From Neodontobutis hainanensis (lineage: Eukaryota; Chordata; Actinopteri; Gobiiformes; Odontobutidae): 64,000 bases of DNA. Position numbers and translations under genes: made by a program. The stretch lies in assembly GCA_024349245.1 (NCBI GenBank), contig JALDNG010000001.1:694001-758000 (forward strand). The letters run 5' to 3'. Numbering within the stretch: position 1 is the first letter of the stretch; the number at the start of each line of letters is the position of its first letter. This document shows positions 1 to 14,000 of the stretch, piece after piece. The notes under the pieces were generated by a model that worked only from the letters and a program-made list of their open reading frames with translations, had not been told where the DNA came from and made no database searches.

Positions 1-2020
1 TGTTACCTTGCTAAATTGGTACTACTGGATTAAAAATGAAATATAAATAAAATTACAAATAAAAGGTATCTCACATAATTAGACAGCTGCTTCTCTAAGT
101 ATTCCATTAGCATTATGATTATGTATAGCTGACATAACCTGTTAGCCTGCTAAGAAGCTTGGTAAGTAGTTTATTATCATAGAAAACACGGCTATTTGGA
201 CGACTTTTGCAGTTGTATTAGAAGGCTACACTTTTATTGATCAGAACCGAATATTTCTTCTGTTTGGGTCAGCCATGGTTCCAGCAATACAGCGCTTTTA
301 CAGTTCTGGATTAAGAAACCCAACATGGCGCTACAGAAATGCTAGCCTTGTTAGCCTCAATGCAACACAGTATACAGATGAGTGCCATAATGTGATTGTC
401 ATATACATCTCCCAAATACAACTCCCAATGTGACATCACTCTCAAACACCGGCAAACTTCCACAGATGCTCATAATTATTCATGTACATGTCACAGAACT
501 GTGCTAAAAGGATTAAAATGGAGATTGGAAAAGCAAGTGGTGAGAGCCAGCGAGGCCTGTGTCCACACGTGGACACACTTTTGCAGATGGGGGACATTAT
601 TTATAGAGCAGTTTGTCTTCTTCAGACAAACAATAACCCCCTTGGATTCTCACCCGTCTGTGATGCTGATAAATCCAGCCCCGAAAAAGAAAAGAAGAAA
701 GTCTTTCTTTATCTATCTGTCTTGCCTTTGCAAACACTATATCTTCTTTGGCACTCGGTAAACATGTACATAGACATCTCTGTTCTGTTGTCCAAGGCTG
801 TTTTTCTTCCACTCTTCCTCCTCCTCAGTGGGCTGTTCATTATTCCCACTGTCACACGCTGCTATCCATTACGCCGCTCCCCACATCAGTCTCTTCAATG
901 CGAACTGTGAGTTCATTAGTGTTTTTGTTACTGTCTGCCTGTCTTGACCGTATTTCTCTTCCCCTTTCTATCTGATTCTACGCTGGTCTTCATTTATCTG
1001 CAGCGTCTCAGTCCCGCTGTGATCCGTCTCTATTAGTTTTGCCCTGAGCCGTCTGGCCAGGCCATAGTTCACCTTTACTAAAAATGCAGCACTCTTCTGT
1101 CTCTTCCCACCTGTTAGGAAACTCAACTAGGTCTTAATTTAGTCATGTATTCAGGGCTGACGGTTGACTGGCAGACACTGATGCTGTGGGAAATAAAGCC
1201 GTAATATAAACAGCGGCCTCCGGTTATTCATGAGCACAATGAAAAATCACTCGGATCTGTTTGTTGAAGTGAAAAACAATGTCTGCCTTTCGCTTTGCAG
1301 CCTCGGAGATACTACTTAAATGCCCTTCACACACTGTTGCTCCTAAATTCATGCCGAATACGTGCTTATCTCAGAATACACAAGTTTATTTTAGATTCAT
1401 GAGGAGGGATTGTGGCATTAACTGTCTGTTGCTCTGCTGACCAGATGTTGGCACTGACCAGCACTCTTGCCAATTGAAAAAAGAAAACACTGTTATATTG
1501 TCAAAATTTGATTCAGACTCTTGGACAGTGGGAGCATTGTTAATTGCGATGGGCGTTTAGGCAAATATGACGTCCACTGATGACACTGGCAATATTCACC
1601 TGCTTTAGGATTTCAGTGGAAGACCCATGATTGAATTTGAGTAAATTTTGAAAAGAAAATTCATGTTTTAACTGGAAACTAATGGATGTGACTTGGCCAA
1701 AACTTTTTAATAATAATATTATAAGAACATCATTGAGTGTGCGCTCTTGGATGTTGATAATCTTCTCGTGACTTTTTCTTGATAGTTTGGTGCATTTATC
1801 CACAGACGTTTGTACTTCACGTCCTCATTGCTTCAGTCACAGTGAAGTATAAATGTAAGAGCATGAGCTGTGGTGCATTCTACAATTTCACGATTTGATT
1901 TGATAATTTGGTCAACTGTGGTCCTACCAACTATCCATTTTAGAATACACCTACACAAATATGGACAAACACAGTTGCAGTCCCACTTTGTCAAAACTAA
2001 TGTAATTTTGTCTACTCCAG
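1..2020 (+). other. dmd: intron 7, 3' part
   Basis: This is A+T-rich intronic sequence ending in a pyrimidine-rich acceptor (tctactccag). I looked for exon 7, the end of the CH2 helix bundle with a motif like ARYQLGIEKLLDPE, and did not find it, so the intron is at least 2 kb. No repeat or gene could be recognised. Confidence 0.8.
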
Positions 2021-2217
2021 ATGTGGCGGTACCTAACCCGGACAAGAAGAGTGTCATCATGTACGTGACGTCACTCTTCCAAGTGCTACCCCAGAGCATC
2101 TCCTTGGAGGCCATCCAGGAAGTGGAGAAGCTGCCTCGCGGGACCCCCTCCGGTGTTACACGGGTGACGACGGAGGAGCACTACCAGATCCAGACCCAGC
2201 AGCGCTTTTCCCAACAG
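2021..2217 (+). CDS. dmd: dmd exon 8: end of CH2 actin-binding domain
   Basis: The exon completes a split GAT codon and reads DVAVPNPDKKSVIMYVTSLF, then QVLPQSISLEAIQEVEKLPR. This matches the last helices of the second calponin-homology domain of dystrophin. It is 197 nt against 182 in human. The five extra residues lie after KLPR (GTPSGVTRV), at the start of hinge 1. It ends in phase 0 at CAACAG before gtcagc. Confidence 0.96.
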
Positions 2218-5200
2218 GTCAGCCGAAAAACACACTCCCCAGAGAACCTCCTCCGCATCGGCATGTCTGGTTACCATGGTGACATACTGTTAATGTTGGC
2301 GTGACCTTATGCGTTGTTTAGCTTCTTAACGTCCAATACAGATGCAACAACTAATGTTCCAGGAGCCTTTGCTTTGCATGCAATCTCCACATTGATGTTC
2401 AAGCGGCGCCCACTCCAAATATTATTGAAGCGGCACTGCCGATTATAAAACCAAATCTCTGCTGATGTTTGTATATTGCATCTTATTGTCTCCAAACAGG
2501 ATTATCAAGTCTGTTTACAAAATGGCGCTGTAGTTTTGTAAGCATCTTGAGCCTCCACATTCTCAGGATCAGAATAAATGGGCTTCTGAAACTCCAGCAG
2601 GACACACACTCTGTCGCTGAATGTGACTCAAAAGTGAAAAGATGAAAGAGACCGAGGCGGTGATCCTTGCACTCGCGTTTCCTGAGTTGTCTTTTATGAG
2701 GGATGTGTGCAGCAAACAAATGGCATTGCCGAACTTCTCTTTGAATTAATAAGATGAGGGCTATAGTGAACTTTATGAATATGTTTAATAATAAGAAGGC
2801 AGATCATGTTCTCAGTGCAGTCAAAACATTTGGATTAGGTTTGAGTTCTTTTTAATCACACTATATGTCTGGAGTTTTGAGGAATTTCTATTATATTTTT
2901 AAGGAACAGTCAAAGTTATATTTGTAATTGATGCACATTATGATCATACTGTATATGTTGCTTCTTTACATCAAAACATTCTTAACAATTCACTCACCAC
3001 AAGCTCTCAGTGCAACCTAGACACCAACACAAACGTCATACAACCATGAATATACTGTATATGACAATCAAGAAATTCTAAAGACCTGCAAAGCATTCTC
3101 GAAAATGTACTGGGAGCCAGTACCAGTGGTCTCATATCCCCCGTTTGTATTCACAGGCTGAATTCTCTTAGTCTGCTCCTCTAGAATAAAAAACGACCTC
3201 TAAATTGAGGCAGAACCTGTGAATAATAACTCTGTGAGGACGGAGTATATCTGAAGTCACAAATTAGATCCACGCACGCTGACCTTTCGAGCGGAGTTAA
3301 AGCGGGGGTTGGTGTCATGCTATCGTGCCAAATCGAGGCAGGATGGAGTGAGCTTCCTGAAGTGATGGCTGCTAATATTATTATCGGGCTGGCTTTAATG
3401 GGGACATAGAGCACACACTCCCACCACACCCCCTTCAGCTCTCCGTCTGCGACCGTGAGTGACTGACAGTGAGTGATTGTCAAAAAGGAAGCAGATAAAC
3501 GTCGAAGATGTGGGTTTTTAAAAGATAAGATGGCTAGGGAAGTGGGGATGTGTAAAGATGTACAGAGATGGGAAATGAAGACGGTAGACGGCGGAGTCAG
3601 ACGGTAATAACGCAAGAGCCGGAGAAGTACTGACAGCGGCCATTATGTGCTTCTTCTCTCATCTGTCACCATCAAAGCGGCGCTGTCACCACCTCCTTAA
3701 ATCTACACCGTAGAACTGCTGCTGCTACAGAGAGTCGGCTGGTTTCACAAGAAGACTGTTGTGTTTGTCATTTATGAAAAGTAGGATGACCCAAGAAAGT
3801 TATCACTGCAGGGGAGAGAACGTTTTGTCATTGAGACCTTTTATGAATGCTAGATCTGAGAGTTGTAATAGTAATAATAACACAGTGTAATACTTAGTGT
3901 GAATGGCTGGCTGTTCACCTGAAGATGAATGAATGCAACATTGTGTTTTGGGCATAAATGTCTGGCTGTCTCTGCTCTGTCACCAATTCCTGTGGATACT
4001 TACAAAAAGAACCCATGAAAGAATTTTCCTTATAGACAACAATTACTAAAAATCAGCAGCAGCAATGACTGATTCATGATCCATGTGTGGAAAAACAAAT
4101 CATCTGTGATGGTTATTAAAGCACAAGAACATTCTGAGAAGCATCATGAAGGTGAATAGTCGAAAAGACTTGCTGTGACATTATGGGAGTTGTCCTGTTG
4201 CTCTTAACTAAACCTCCACTTGTCTTCCGCCCGGAGCAGGTGAAAACAAACGCCAGCAGCTCTTTGCTTAGGAAAGCGCTTGATCCAGGCTGGGTTGCCT
4301 CTGGCTGTGTGCTTTTTACAGCAGGAGGAACACCTAATCCACCTTGAAAGACAGAGAGGGGAAAACAGTAAAGAGGCAGGACACAGGCGGCGAAACAGGA
4401 CAGGTAAAAGGAGAAGAGGGAGGAGATAGTGCAGATTGATGGCACAGCAGACGGGAGGAGATGAAACTTTTATGATGTCTGTGGCGTAAAGGTTGACTTG
4501 GTTTTAGTTAACACGATGGCCCCGGCCATCTGTCAGCTTGGGAACGTCAAACAACTGGCAGAGTCAGTCATCAATTAAAAGTTATTTGTCCTCCTTAAAT
4601 AAGACGTCTTCCAGCACCTGTTCAAACTGCTGCTCGCTTTGGATTAAGGCGTTCATCAGTTTGAACACAAACTTAACAACTCGGCAGGCTCTATCCAAAT
4701 GTTACAAATCCACTTTTCACCTTCTGTATGCATCATTTAATCCTTACATTGCCACTGTAGCTCTATCTATACTTTAATCAAAGAAAAAGCCTACATAATA
4801 CAGTCCCATTCTATATACTCGTGTTATGCATGAGTCATCCAGCCTCTAATGAAGTATTTATGTAATTGCCTCTTCACTGATAGATGTGTTAATGCATATG
4901 AAGAGGCACAAATAATACAAAAAAACACACACCCAAGCATCGCTTATGCTTAACAACCAAATCACGTACAATGCTATAAGAGCGACTGTGAAAACAAAAG
5001 CTCATTTGCACGTTTAATGAGACATTATAAGCCCAAGTTCACATCAGGATTTATAGAAGAGTTCTTCACATTTGAATAAGTAGCAGAACGATCCTTGTGC
5101 ACGGTGAGGTTGTGTAATGTTTTACCTCGACCTTTTATAGCAGCAGGGGCACCGCATAGAGTCTTACTTTTCACAGAGGACTCCTTTTTATTTGCTCCAA

Positions 5201-8200
5201 GGCCAGTGGATAAAGTCAGAGATTTAAGGGTTGGCTGGAGATGAAGATTTAGTCACTTAAATGCTGGAGGACTTTGCCACAGTGATAAAAACACTGGCTT
5301 TGTTTGTAATTGTACTTGCCAACTCTATTACTCATGCACCATCACATTTAATAAACACGAATATTATGACGTATTGACTCATTGCAAGAATATAAACACT
5401 ACAAAATGCAACAGAACGTGTCAGTAAATAATGTCCAATTATCAAATGCTTTGATAACATACATCTTTAGCAAAAGGCAGTTTACTAATATCAAAATGTG
5501 TTTATAGATACAAATACTGTGTTTATGGTTAGAGTAAGACATTTTTAAGGTTTGGAAAATGTTTACCTGTTATTAAAAGGTATCTGAGGGACTGCTGGTG
5601 GAAATTAGCTCTGAGAGCTACAGTGATACAAAGCATCTTCTCAAATAATTTTTGTGATTAATTCTTCTGTATATGGTCCCTGTACAAATAAACAAATTAA
5701 ACTAAACTAAAAAGGCTTGTTGAAGTTTAGCAAAAGGTGGTTTACAAACATCAAGGGTTGTTTAGGGCTAAGACCAGGCTGTTTAGAAATTAGATTTCAG
5801 ATGCTCTATGGTTTTATATTGCCACCCTCTTCATTTGGTGGTGTACATGGACGAAGAGTAACCTGCATCCTCTTGTTCTTGGTACTGACAAATACAAGAC
5901 TGACAACCATGGTGACCAACACTTTCTTTAGTGTCATTTGCAGTTTCAGCACAGATATTTACCTGAATATAATCCAAATTTTGAATTCCATTGAGGTTAC
6001 TGTTTGGGAAAGAAAGGCCTCTGCAGTTGAATAAGACACCAGAAAGAAACTGATTCAAAGTCTCAGCAGGTTCATGCGGACGTATCGATTGTGAGCGATA
6101 TGTTGTTGTAAACAGGAGAGGTCTCACTCTGCGCTGCTCTCTGTTGTTCATTCTGTCCACATCACACATTTGTTCTGTCTGTATCTGTTGCTCTCACGTC
6201 TGCATTGTATGTTTCCAAGTTTCCATCCAATTATTTAAAACCAAATTACAATCTTGTAAATAAGAATCATTAAAGCTGAGAATTTAATATTATGATCATT
6301 ATTTTTTTTGTAATGGATTGTTTTTTTGTCCTTATAGTGCCTTACTGACAATACTTGAACTATCATCAATACAGTAATAACTATTTATGGTTATTTATGA
6401 TTATGGGACCTTTATCCTTTTTTCTGTTACAAATGCAAGAAATTAAATTGTCAAAGAGAAAATTTTCAAGAGAAAATTTGAAATTTAGAATATACTGCCC
6501 AAACCTGGCTATAATGACTTCACAAGTTTTTGACACTTTAAAATTAAAACTGTGCCTTTGGATGGAAACATAGCTTACATGTGATATTCATGTTTTGTTT
6601 TGTTTTTCTTTTTGCTTCTTTCTCTCATCTCACCACCTGCTTCTCTCTCCTACTTATTTTTATTTTTATTTTGCTCTTTTGGCTCTTTTTGGTTTTACAT
6701 TCTTTCACCTCTCACTCTCCTCCTTCTCCGCTGTCTCTGTCGCTCTCAGATCACAGTAAGTGTGGCTCAGGGCCGAGTGCGGAGCCCCTCCCCTCAGCCT
6801 CGTTATAAAAGCTATGTCTACACCCAGGCTGCATATGTCAAGTCGCCCGAGCAAAAGAGGAGGCGTTTTACTGATCAGGTCCGTGTCATGCAGCGCTAAC
6901 GCTCCATCTGCCTAAGCATTTTACCGCCTGTCTCCATTTGTCTGCTTGTCTCTGCCCTATCAGCAAACATGCCCATCACGCAAAGTTTTCTTTTTTACAT
7001 TGCTAAAGGAAAAGCAACAGTCGTGGCCATTTGTTAAGGAAAAAAAGGTGTTCAAAGTTTGTCAAAGGGTTGTTGACAGTATCAATAATATAGTTTACTA
7101 ATATCAAATATTGTTTAAGTTAAGAATAGTATGTTTATGGCTTGAAATGGGATGTTTAAGGTTAGGAAATTGTTGCCTGTCATCGAAAAGATTGGTAACC
7201 GTTAGAAAAAGGTTGATTACAAAAGTTAAGGTCAGGCTGTTTTGGAATAGGATTTTATTTCAAATGAGATCTAAAGTCTTGTTGGAGATCAACAAAATGC
7301 AGTTTACAATCATCAAAGGCTGTTTTAATTTTAACAAAAAGTTGGTAAGAGTCAGAAAAGATTGTTTGATTAAAGTTACAGGTGTGGGTAAGGTGAGTAT
7401 GACACTCTTTTAGAAGCATTTCCATTCTCAAAAGGAGTTGAAGCAACCCAAATAAATATACCAGATTATTTTCTACTTGGGCTATAGTTTCCAAAGAGTG
7501 GGATGGTTACTTAAAGGTGAATTTGTAAAGACTGCACGCTGTTGATTGGATGATTTTGTAATATAATCATATTCCAAAAATAAAGAATGATAGCTTATTC
7601 CAAACAAAGCTATTGTTTTTATTAGCTGTTTATACAGCTGTTTCAGGTTTTAGATACATTTGTCTACAATTGTTACTCAATAAATTTGATGTATTGCATT
7701 TTCTGTTTAGGAGAAATGACATGCAATTGTATTGCAACAGTATTTAGCAATATCACCAGGCTTTAGATGTTCTACTTATTTTATTTTATTTTACTTAAGA
7801 TTACGACAACACATTGACATAAAAAGCACACCATGTGTAGCACTTTATTCACTTTATTTATATATCCGAGGCTCATATTCTCAACCTTCTTCAGAAATGA
7901 CCTGTTCCAGACCATGCCTTACTGACTCAAACCTAAATATGAAATGATGATAAATGTATGCATTCACAGTATGCAGAAATGTAGTAATGTCTTCTTTTCT
8001 CCTTGCGACAGGGTTGTGTGAATCACAAAGCACATTATTTAACAGAGCATGGTCTCCAGTAGAATACAAATTGTGCTTGCAGTCACAGTCTATCCTCCTC
8101 TGTGATATTTCGTCTCTGTTCTAAAATATGACATTTCACGACAATGATGCATTTTCAGAGCTGTCACCCATAACTAAATACTGGCCCATTATTTCCCTGG

Positions 8201-11005
8201 AAGAGTCAAAGAGAATTCATTCAAAGTCTGTCAAATATTAAATGTAACAGCAGGGAGCTCGGTTTAACATGGCTGCCACCTAAAAGGCATCACAAGAAGA
8301 GATAATTCGTCAGATAAGCTTTATTCAAGCACTTCCACTGTTCTGGTTCAACTAAGTATATGATTGTCCTCGTTTGCTCATTTATAATTCAGGTATGTAA
8401 AGATAAAGAGGAGGCCTTTTGCATTCAGTCATAATAAAAGCTAATAAATTCCCTCTTAATCTTCAACAAAACCTGAGCTAACGGTGGCAACAGTTATCTG
8501 TACTATAGAAGCCATTATGTATATTCAGGACCTTATTACCAGTGAGAAGAATGGGTGAAAAGGAGGAGTGCGAAGCCCTGATAAAAAGAGGCAAGGTTGT
8601 TAGTGTCTAGATCAGTGGCAGACGCACAAAGAACGATAGGCTGAGGGAGAGACGGAGAGAAAGAGGAGCACAAGTTGTTAAGCAGGGACAAAGGCCAAGA
8701 CTGCCTGTCTGTGCAGTAATGGCTAACACTAACAGGTCTCATTCAAACTGGCTCTTTTGATTCACTTGTGTTTTCCCTCTTACTCTCTTTCTTTTTAACA
8801 TTGCTGTCTTCTCATCTGTAGTTCCTGAGTTCTGCTCAAGAGGATCTCCAAAGAGGCCTTAGTCCTCTGCCGCCAGGATCCACCAGTCTGGAGAGCTACC
8901 AGGCCGCACTCGAAGAGGTAAAGTCTAGTTTATCAATATTAAAAGTTAGGTTAGGAATAGCCTGTTGCTGTTAGAGGAAAAGGTTTAAATACTGTTAAAT
9001 GTTAGCAAAGTGTAGTATACAAATATTAAAGGTTGTTTAAAGTTAAACAGATATTGTTTATGCACAGGTGTTGACGTGGTTGCTGTCGGCAGAAGATGGA
9101 CTCCAGGGCCAGCCCCCCATTTCCAACAACGTAGAGGAGGTCAAGGAGCAGTTTCACACACATGAGGTAACCTCACTGTGGTTTTTTAAGATATTTGTGC
9201 TTCTCTAATGATGTTTTTATAGCATCTGTGTTAAACAAACACTAGAATCGTTTGGAAGGTTTGTATGCTATTTCTGCAGAGAATAAAATGATCTTGCCCA
9301 GTCAGTGCATATGTTTTTGTGGTGTAATGTCATTGAATTCTTTTGGGATTTTGTGAGTCTTTTGGAAGCCGCCTCGAGAGGCACTTGGTGTTGGCTTCAT
9401 TTTTTTAGTCTTGGAGGTTGCAGCTTCAATGACAGTATCTGCCAAGCCTCCCAGAGAGTCCAAGTTTTAACTGTTTTATTTAAGACCGAATTATGAATGA
9501 CTGAGATAGTGTTATTTTATTTATTTTATTTTTCAAACAAATCTGTAATAGCATCTCACCTTTTTACAGTTTTAGTTTTGTCCACATGAATGTAATGTTA
9601 ATGTAATATTGACATTATTATATGAATACAAAAACCATAAAATGACTGAATAATTGTTCAAAGTCAAAGATCAAAGAGTTAAAAGCGTATTGGGTAAAAT
9701 TAGAGATAGAGACACTTGTGTCTTTAGTTTAATACTTCCTGTTCTTACAAAGTAAGCACTGCTGCCAATAAAGCACATTCATGTTTTTTTTTTTAAAAAC
9801 TGTCTTTGCGTAAATGTTTAGGGCATTTATTGACTAAATTGTTATTGCTTCATAATTTTAGATTTTTACTTTTTTTGTAGATGGCAGCATGTATTGTCAG
9901 GGCTTCCATAGGTGCTGACAGGCTGTAGAAAGGAGAGCTGTGAGGTGTCTGCCACCAGCCAAAAACGAAGTACTGCACATCTAAGTTTGTCACTAACAAA
10001 TTAGTCTTAAACTATATATAGCCAAGCTTAGCTTATATACAAGAACATTATTTCCTGCAAGAGTAAAAAAAAAATACCTCCATTGTGCAATACTATGGGC
10101 GTTCTTCTAAGTATGTTGTGGAATTAATGTAAAATAAAACTAAATAAAAAATGTAAAACTATAATGTGATTTTGATGCATTTTAAAGCAGTTTACCGTCC
10201 AAAGAGCTCATAGAGGCAGCAGTACCCTCTTAGCGTTAGCTGAGCTGATGGATGTGGTCTTCCAGGAACAGTGACTCGTATTGACTTTTTTCCCTCTCAA
10301 AATTAAATTAACCCTGAACATTTTGCTGCGCGAGACCCTTGGAGGACCATATAAGAGTTAAGTGCGGGCTATAAATGGATTAAGCGGCGAGGTGAGGGGT
10401 GGAAATAGGTTTTGAGAGGCGTTAAAGTGAAAAGAGAAGGGTCCTGGAGTGGGAGTAGCTGCGGAGGGTAATTAGACTTATAATAGGAACCTACGTGTGT
10501 GAAACCTGTTCCCAGGGCTACATGGTGGAGCTGACCGCACACCAGGGCAGCGTGGGACGCGTCCTCCGGGCCGGTGCTGCCCTACTGAGCGAGGGCAACC
10601 TGAGCAGTGAGGAGGACACGGAGGTCCGGGAGCAGATGAACCTCCTGAACTCGCGCTGGGAGCACCTACGTGTGGCCAGCATGGAGAGACAAAGCAGGTC
10701 TGTTGTAATAAACAATAAATCTATTATTAATATTAGTCCTTCTATAGAGGGTGGGTTCATGAATATTAACCAAAAGCTATTTGAATATGCAAATAAGCCA
10801 CACCCCCTAATTACAAAGTCTTAGACTTTTACAAATTCAATATTAACAAAAGTGCAAACTTTCTAATCTAAACCAATTAAAAGCTAAATAACACTGGATC
10901 CGCCAGGCATTTTGACCTGCTTTGTATTTTCATAAATTTGTTCAGATAAAACCGAAACTCGCACACAATTTTTTATAAAATACTTCTATTTATCGCTTAG
11001 TATAA

Positions 11006-11045
<40 letters not shown>

Positions 11046-14000
11046 AAATATATTGAAACTTAAACAGCTAGGGGTAATTTTTACCCCATTTAGAAAACAC
11101 TATACAAATCTGCAAATGCTCAACAGTGTATACACCTCTCTTATTCTATGAAACTGATAAATGAGGTTGATTTAGAGTCACTTCAATGTTAATGTCTGTC
11201 TTAGTTTATGTTATGTAATTATTCATTTCAGTCATCTTGGTCTTCCATACATACACTACCACTGCTTTAATAACTGCATTTACCTGATGAATGTTTCATA
11301 TCTTTGCACACACTGGATGGTTAGAGACCAACTGTAGCCAACTCAGATCCACTCAGAGAGCGGTGTCTCTAATTAAGGCCAGTCCTCTGATAGCTGACAC
11401 CAAGCCAGTTTTAATTAACTGTTCGGCTATCTCTTTGATAATCTTGTTGATTCGGGCACAAAGTCGCACAGACATGGCCGTGACTATCAAATCACTATTT
11501 AGACACGACTCCTCAGTCCACGTTACCTGCTCTGACACCATGGCAATGATGACAAAGTCCTTCAGCTGCCCTTCTAAACCTGTGTTTTTAATAATGGCTG
11601 CACAGTGAAGTCAATGGCAGCTGACTGAGTTGTGTCTCGCCCCAGACTTCATGAGGTCCTCATGGATCTGCAGCACCAGCAGCTGCAGCAGCTCACCGAC
11701 TGGCTGGATGTGACTGAAGCCCGCATCAAGAGAATGAGCGCTCAGCCGCTGGGGCCCGACCTGGAAGACGTCAAGCACCAAGTGGAAGAGCACAAGGTGA
11801 GGGCTGACCGGACGTTGCATGAGAGATTTTGCATCAAACACCACATGCCGGCTACAAAGAGAAGATGAATTATAGGTGCAATGACACGCTCTTTCTAAGA
11901 CACCAACTGTTCCAACGAGGAAGAAGCATGTACAATTGTTTTGCTCTTGGATTCTCCCCTGAAACAAGTAAAAGTTGTCAAGTTTGTTAATAAAAGTAAA
12001 TAAAAATCTATATTTTTTAGTGCAGCAGGTCAAGGTCAAGGGATCAATCCGTGCTTCAGCCAACAATTTCCTTTCTGTTTGTGTGGGCTGCTCTGGTCAA
12101 ATCCAACATGTCTGGAATATTTTTATTTATTTTTTTATTAGGACAGCTTACAATGTACATTAAGCAAAAGCAAAGATTTCTGTACCAGATTATAGTTTAA
12201 CAGCTAATTTCCATCTGTAGTCCTACATTGCCCAACCTTGGATGAGAATTGAACCCAGGATGTTCTTGCTGTGAGGCAGGAGTGCTAACCACTCTGCCAC
12301 CACGCCATATTTATCCTGAGAAAAAGTGTTATAGCACGTTTTTTGTCCACAGTACATAAGGTGCATCCCAGTGCAGTTGTCATAGAAGGGCGAGTGTTCT
12401 TCAGAGACTAAAATGAACTTGTGCCACGCAGGAGACATATTTTTCTGCTGTAAGGTTTATAATAGCGGACTGTAGTGGTGGACTCTTTTGGAAGCAGCCT
12501 CAGGTGGCACTTGGCACAATTTCTCAACATCGGAAGTTGTTTGTTATTTAAAACAGAATGTCCCTTTAAACCTATGTGTTTAGATAAAGATATACACATG
12601 GGATATGTTGTGTTTAAAAGGGCACTTGTTTCAGGACAATAGACTGATTGCTGAAATTGCGCCTGATATTCCAACTCTACTTCAACACCAGCCAGGTAAC
12701 ATTTCCACAGGGCTCATCTGGGATCCTTTTCTGTTTTTGTATCCAGTTCCCTCGCCGCTCAACAGAATCTCATTTGGACTGGAATTGCAACCAGTGGAGA
12801 AATGATTTTTGAGAGACTGGGAGCTATTACAAAAGCTCCAGAAATTGAATAGTGTTACCACCGGTGGGGCTTTGAACAATATGACCAAATTTTCCACTGT
12901 GACAGTCTTTGGCTGTTTGTGATTTGTGCGACGAGAAGCCAGATTAAAAAATGGAAATAGGGAGCACTTGCAGTGACTCTTACTAAAATGAAAAATGTTG
13001 GAGCTACAGTAATAATGGCCACACATGAAAGAAATGTTCAGTGCCTCTGTACATACTATGATAAATACTGGAAGAATTTTACCTGGGTTTGGTCTGACCT
13101 CTCAAAACGTTCATAGGAACTCTTTGTCAAGCTTATGTTAAGTCACTGCTTCCTTCTATTTTTTTTATTAGGCCTGCGCACAAAGCATCCCAAATTTGCA
13201 TTTAGCTTTTCACATTGCAGAGCAGTTTCAATCAATTTTTCAGTATTGTATGTTTTATATAGAGTACATTCTGTAATTCAAACTTTACATCTAAAATCTT
13301 TGACCATTCAGAGTGTTAAATCCCATTAAGGTGCAACCAGAGCCGTAGCTTCAGGCTGTGCAGGCAGTGCAGCCGTTCTGGGGCCCAGGAGGTAAACAGT
13401 CCATTATGTTGGTTCTATGGCAATATCTCTATATTTTGTTGCCATTACAGTGTTACAGTAAAGACATTAATATTCATCAGGGCAAAGGTATTGTCCATGA
13501 AAAAGATATATTTTCTTGCAAAAGTCAAGAGAAATAAAAGACAACCCGGCAACACTCTACATCCCAGTTCAATGTTCACAATGTTGATGTTGATAATTTT
13601 TTATTGATCAGTTTTTTTGGTCATAAAATAAACAAAAGAACAGAATACTTTCATGACTTTAAACATTTTTGGGAGGTTTTCAGTGTAAATTCATTCCAAC
13701 ATTCTAACTTTTAGGCTTTATTACTGTGTGTAAGACAAAAATAGAGAGCATTTGACATCAGCATCACTGAAAAGGAGGGAGCAAACTCCACTGAAATAAT
13801 AGCTGCGTCATTTTCTCATGCTAACACTTTCTAGTCTGGCAGCTTGCAAACGATACCAGTTTAAGAGCAGTACAAGTTATGAAAACATCTGTCATAGAAA
13901 AAGCTTGTGTTCTTTGCCCCCTTTTTTATATCTTTTTCTGAAATGTGGCATTTTTGGTATGATGTAGTCTATTCCAATGGTGCTTATGTAACTACACTTT

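Larger units (their letters stand above)
5464..9067. repeat. degenerate repeat family in introns 8, 9 and 10a (several separate copies)
   Basis: Copies occur at about 5464-5600, 5724-5815, 7040-7400 and 8926-9067, and the span given covers all of them. A shared core runs TTAGCAAAAGG, then GTTTAC.AATATCAAA, then GTTGTTTAAGTTAAGAATAG, then TGTTTATGG. The stretch from about 5480 lines up with that from about 7095 for roughly 100 bases with few gaps. Bases 8990-9067 line up with about 5464-5530. The unit is about 65-100 nt and strongly diverged. No coding capacity or known element class was recognised. Confidence 0.65.

Noticed and set aside
482..910. 142-residue plus-strand open frame in intron 7
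   Set aside because: No similarity to dystrophin exons 1-7 or any known protein; overlapping frames are equally open.
3181..3615. 144-residue minus-strand open frame in intron 8
   Set aside because: No recognisable domain, low-complexity composition, no splice context. It is consistent with chance in a G+C-richer patch.
11611..12066. 151-residue minus-strand open frame
   Set aside because: It overlaps dmd exon 12 as its antisense shadow and includes SINE-adjacent sequence.
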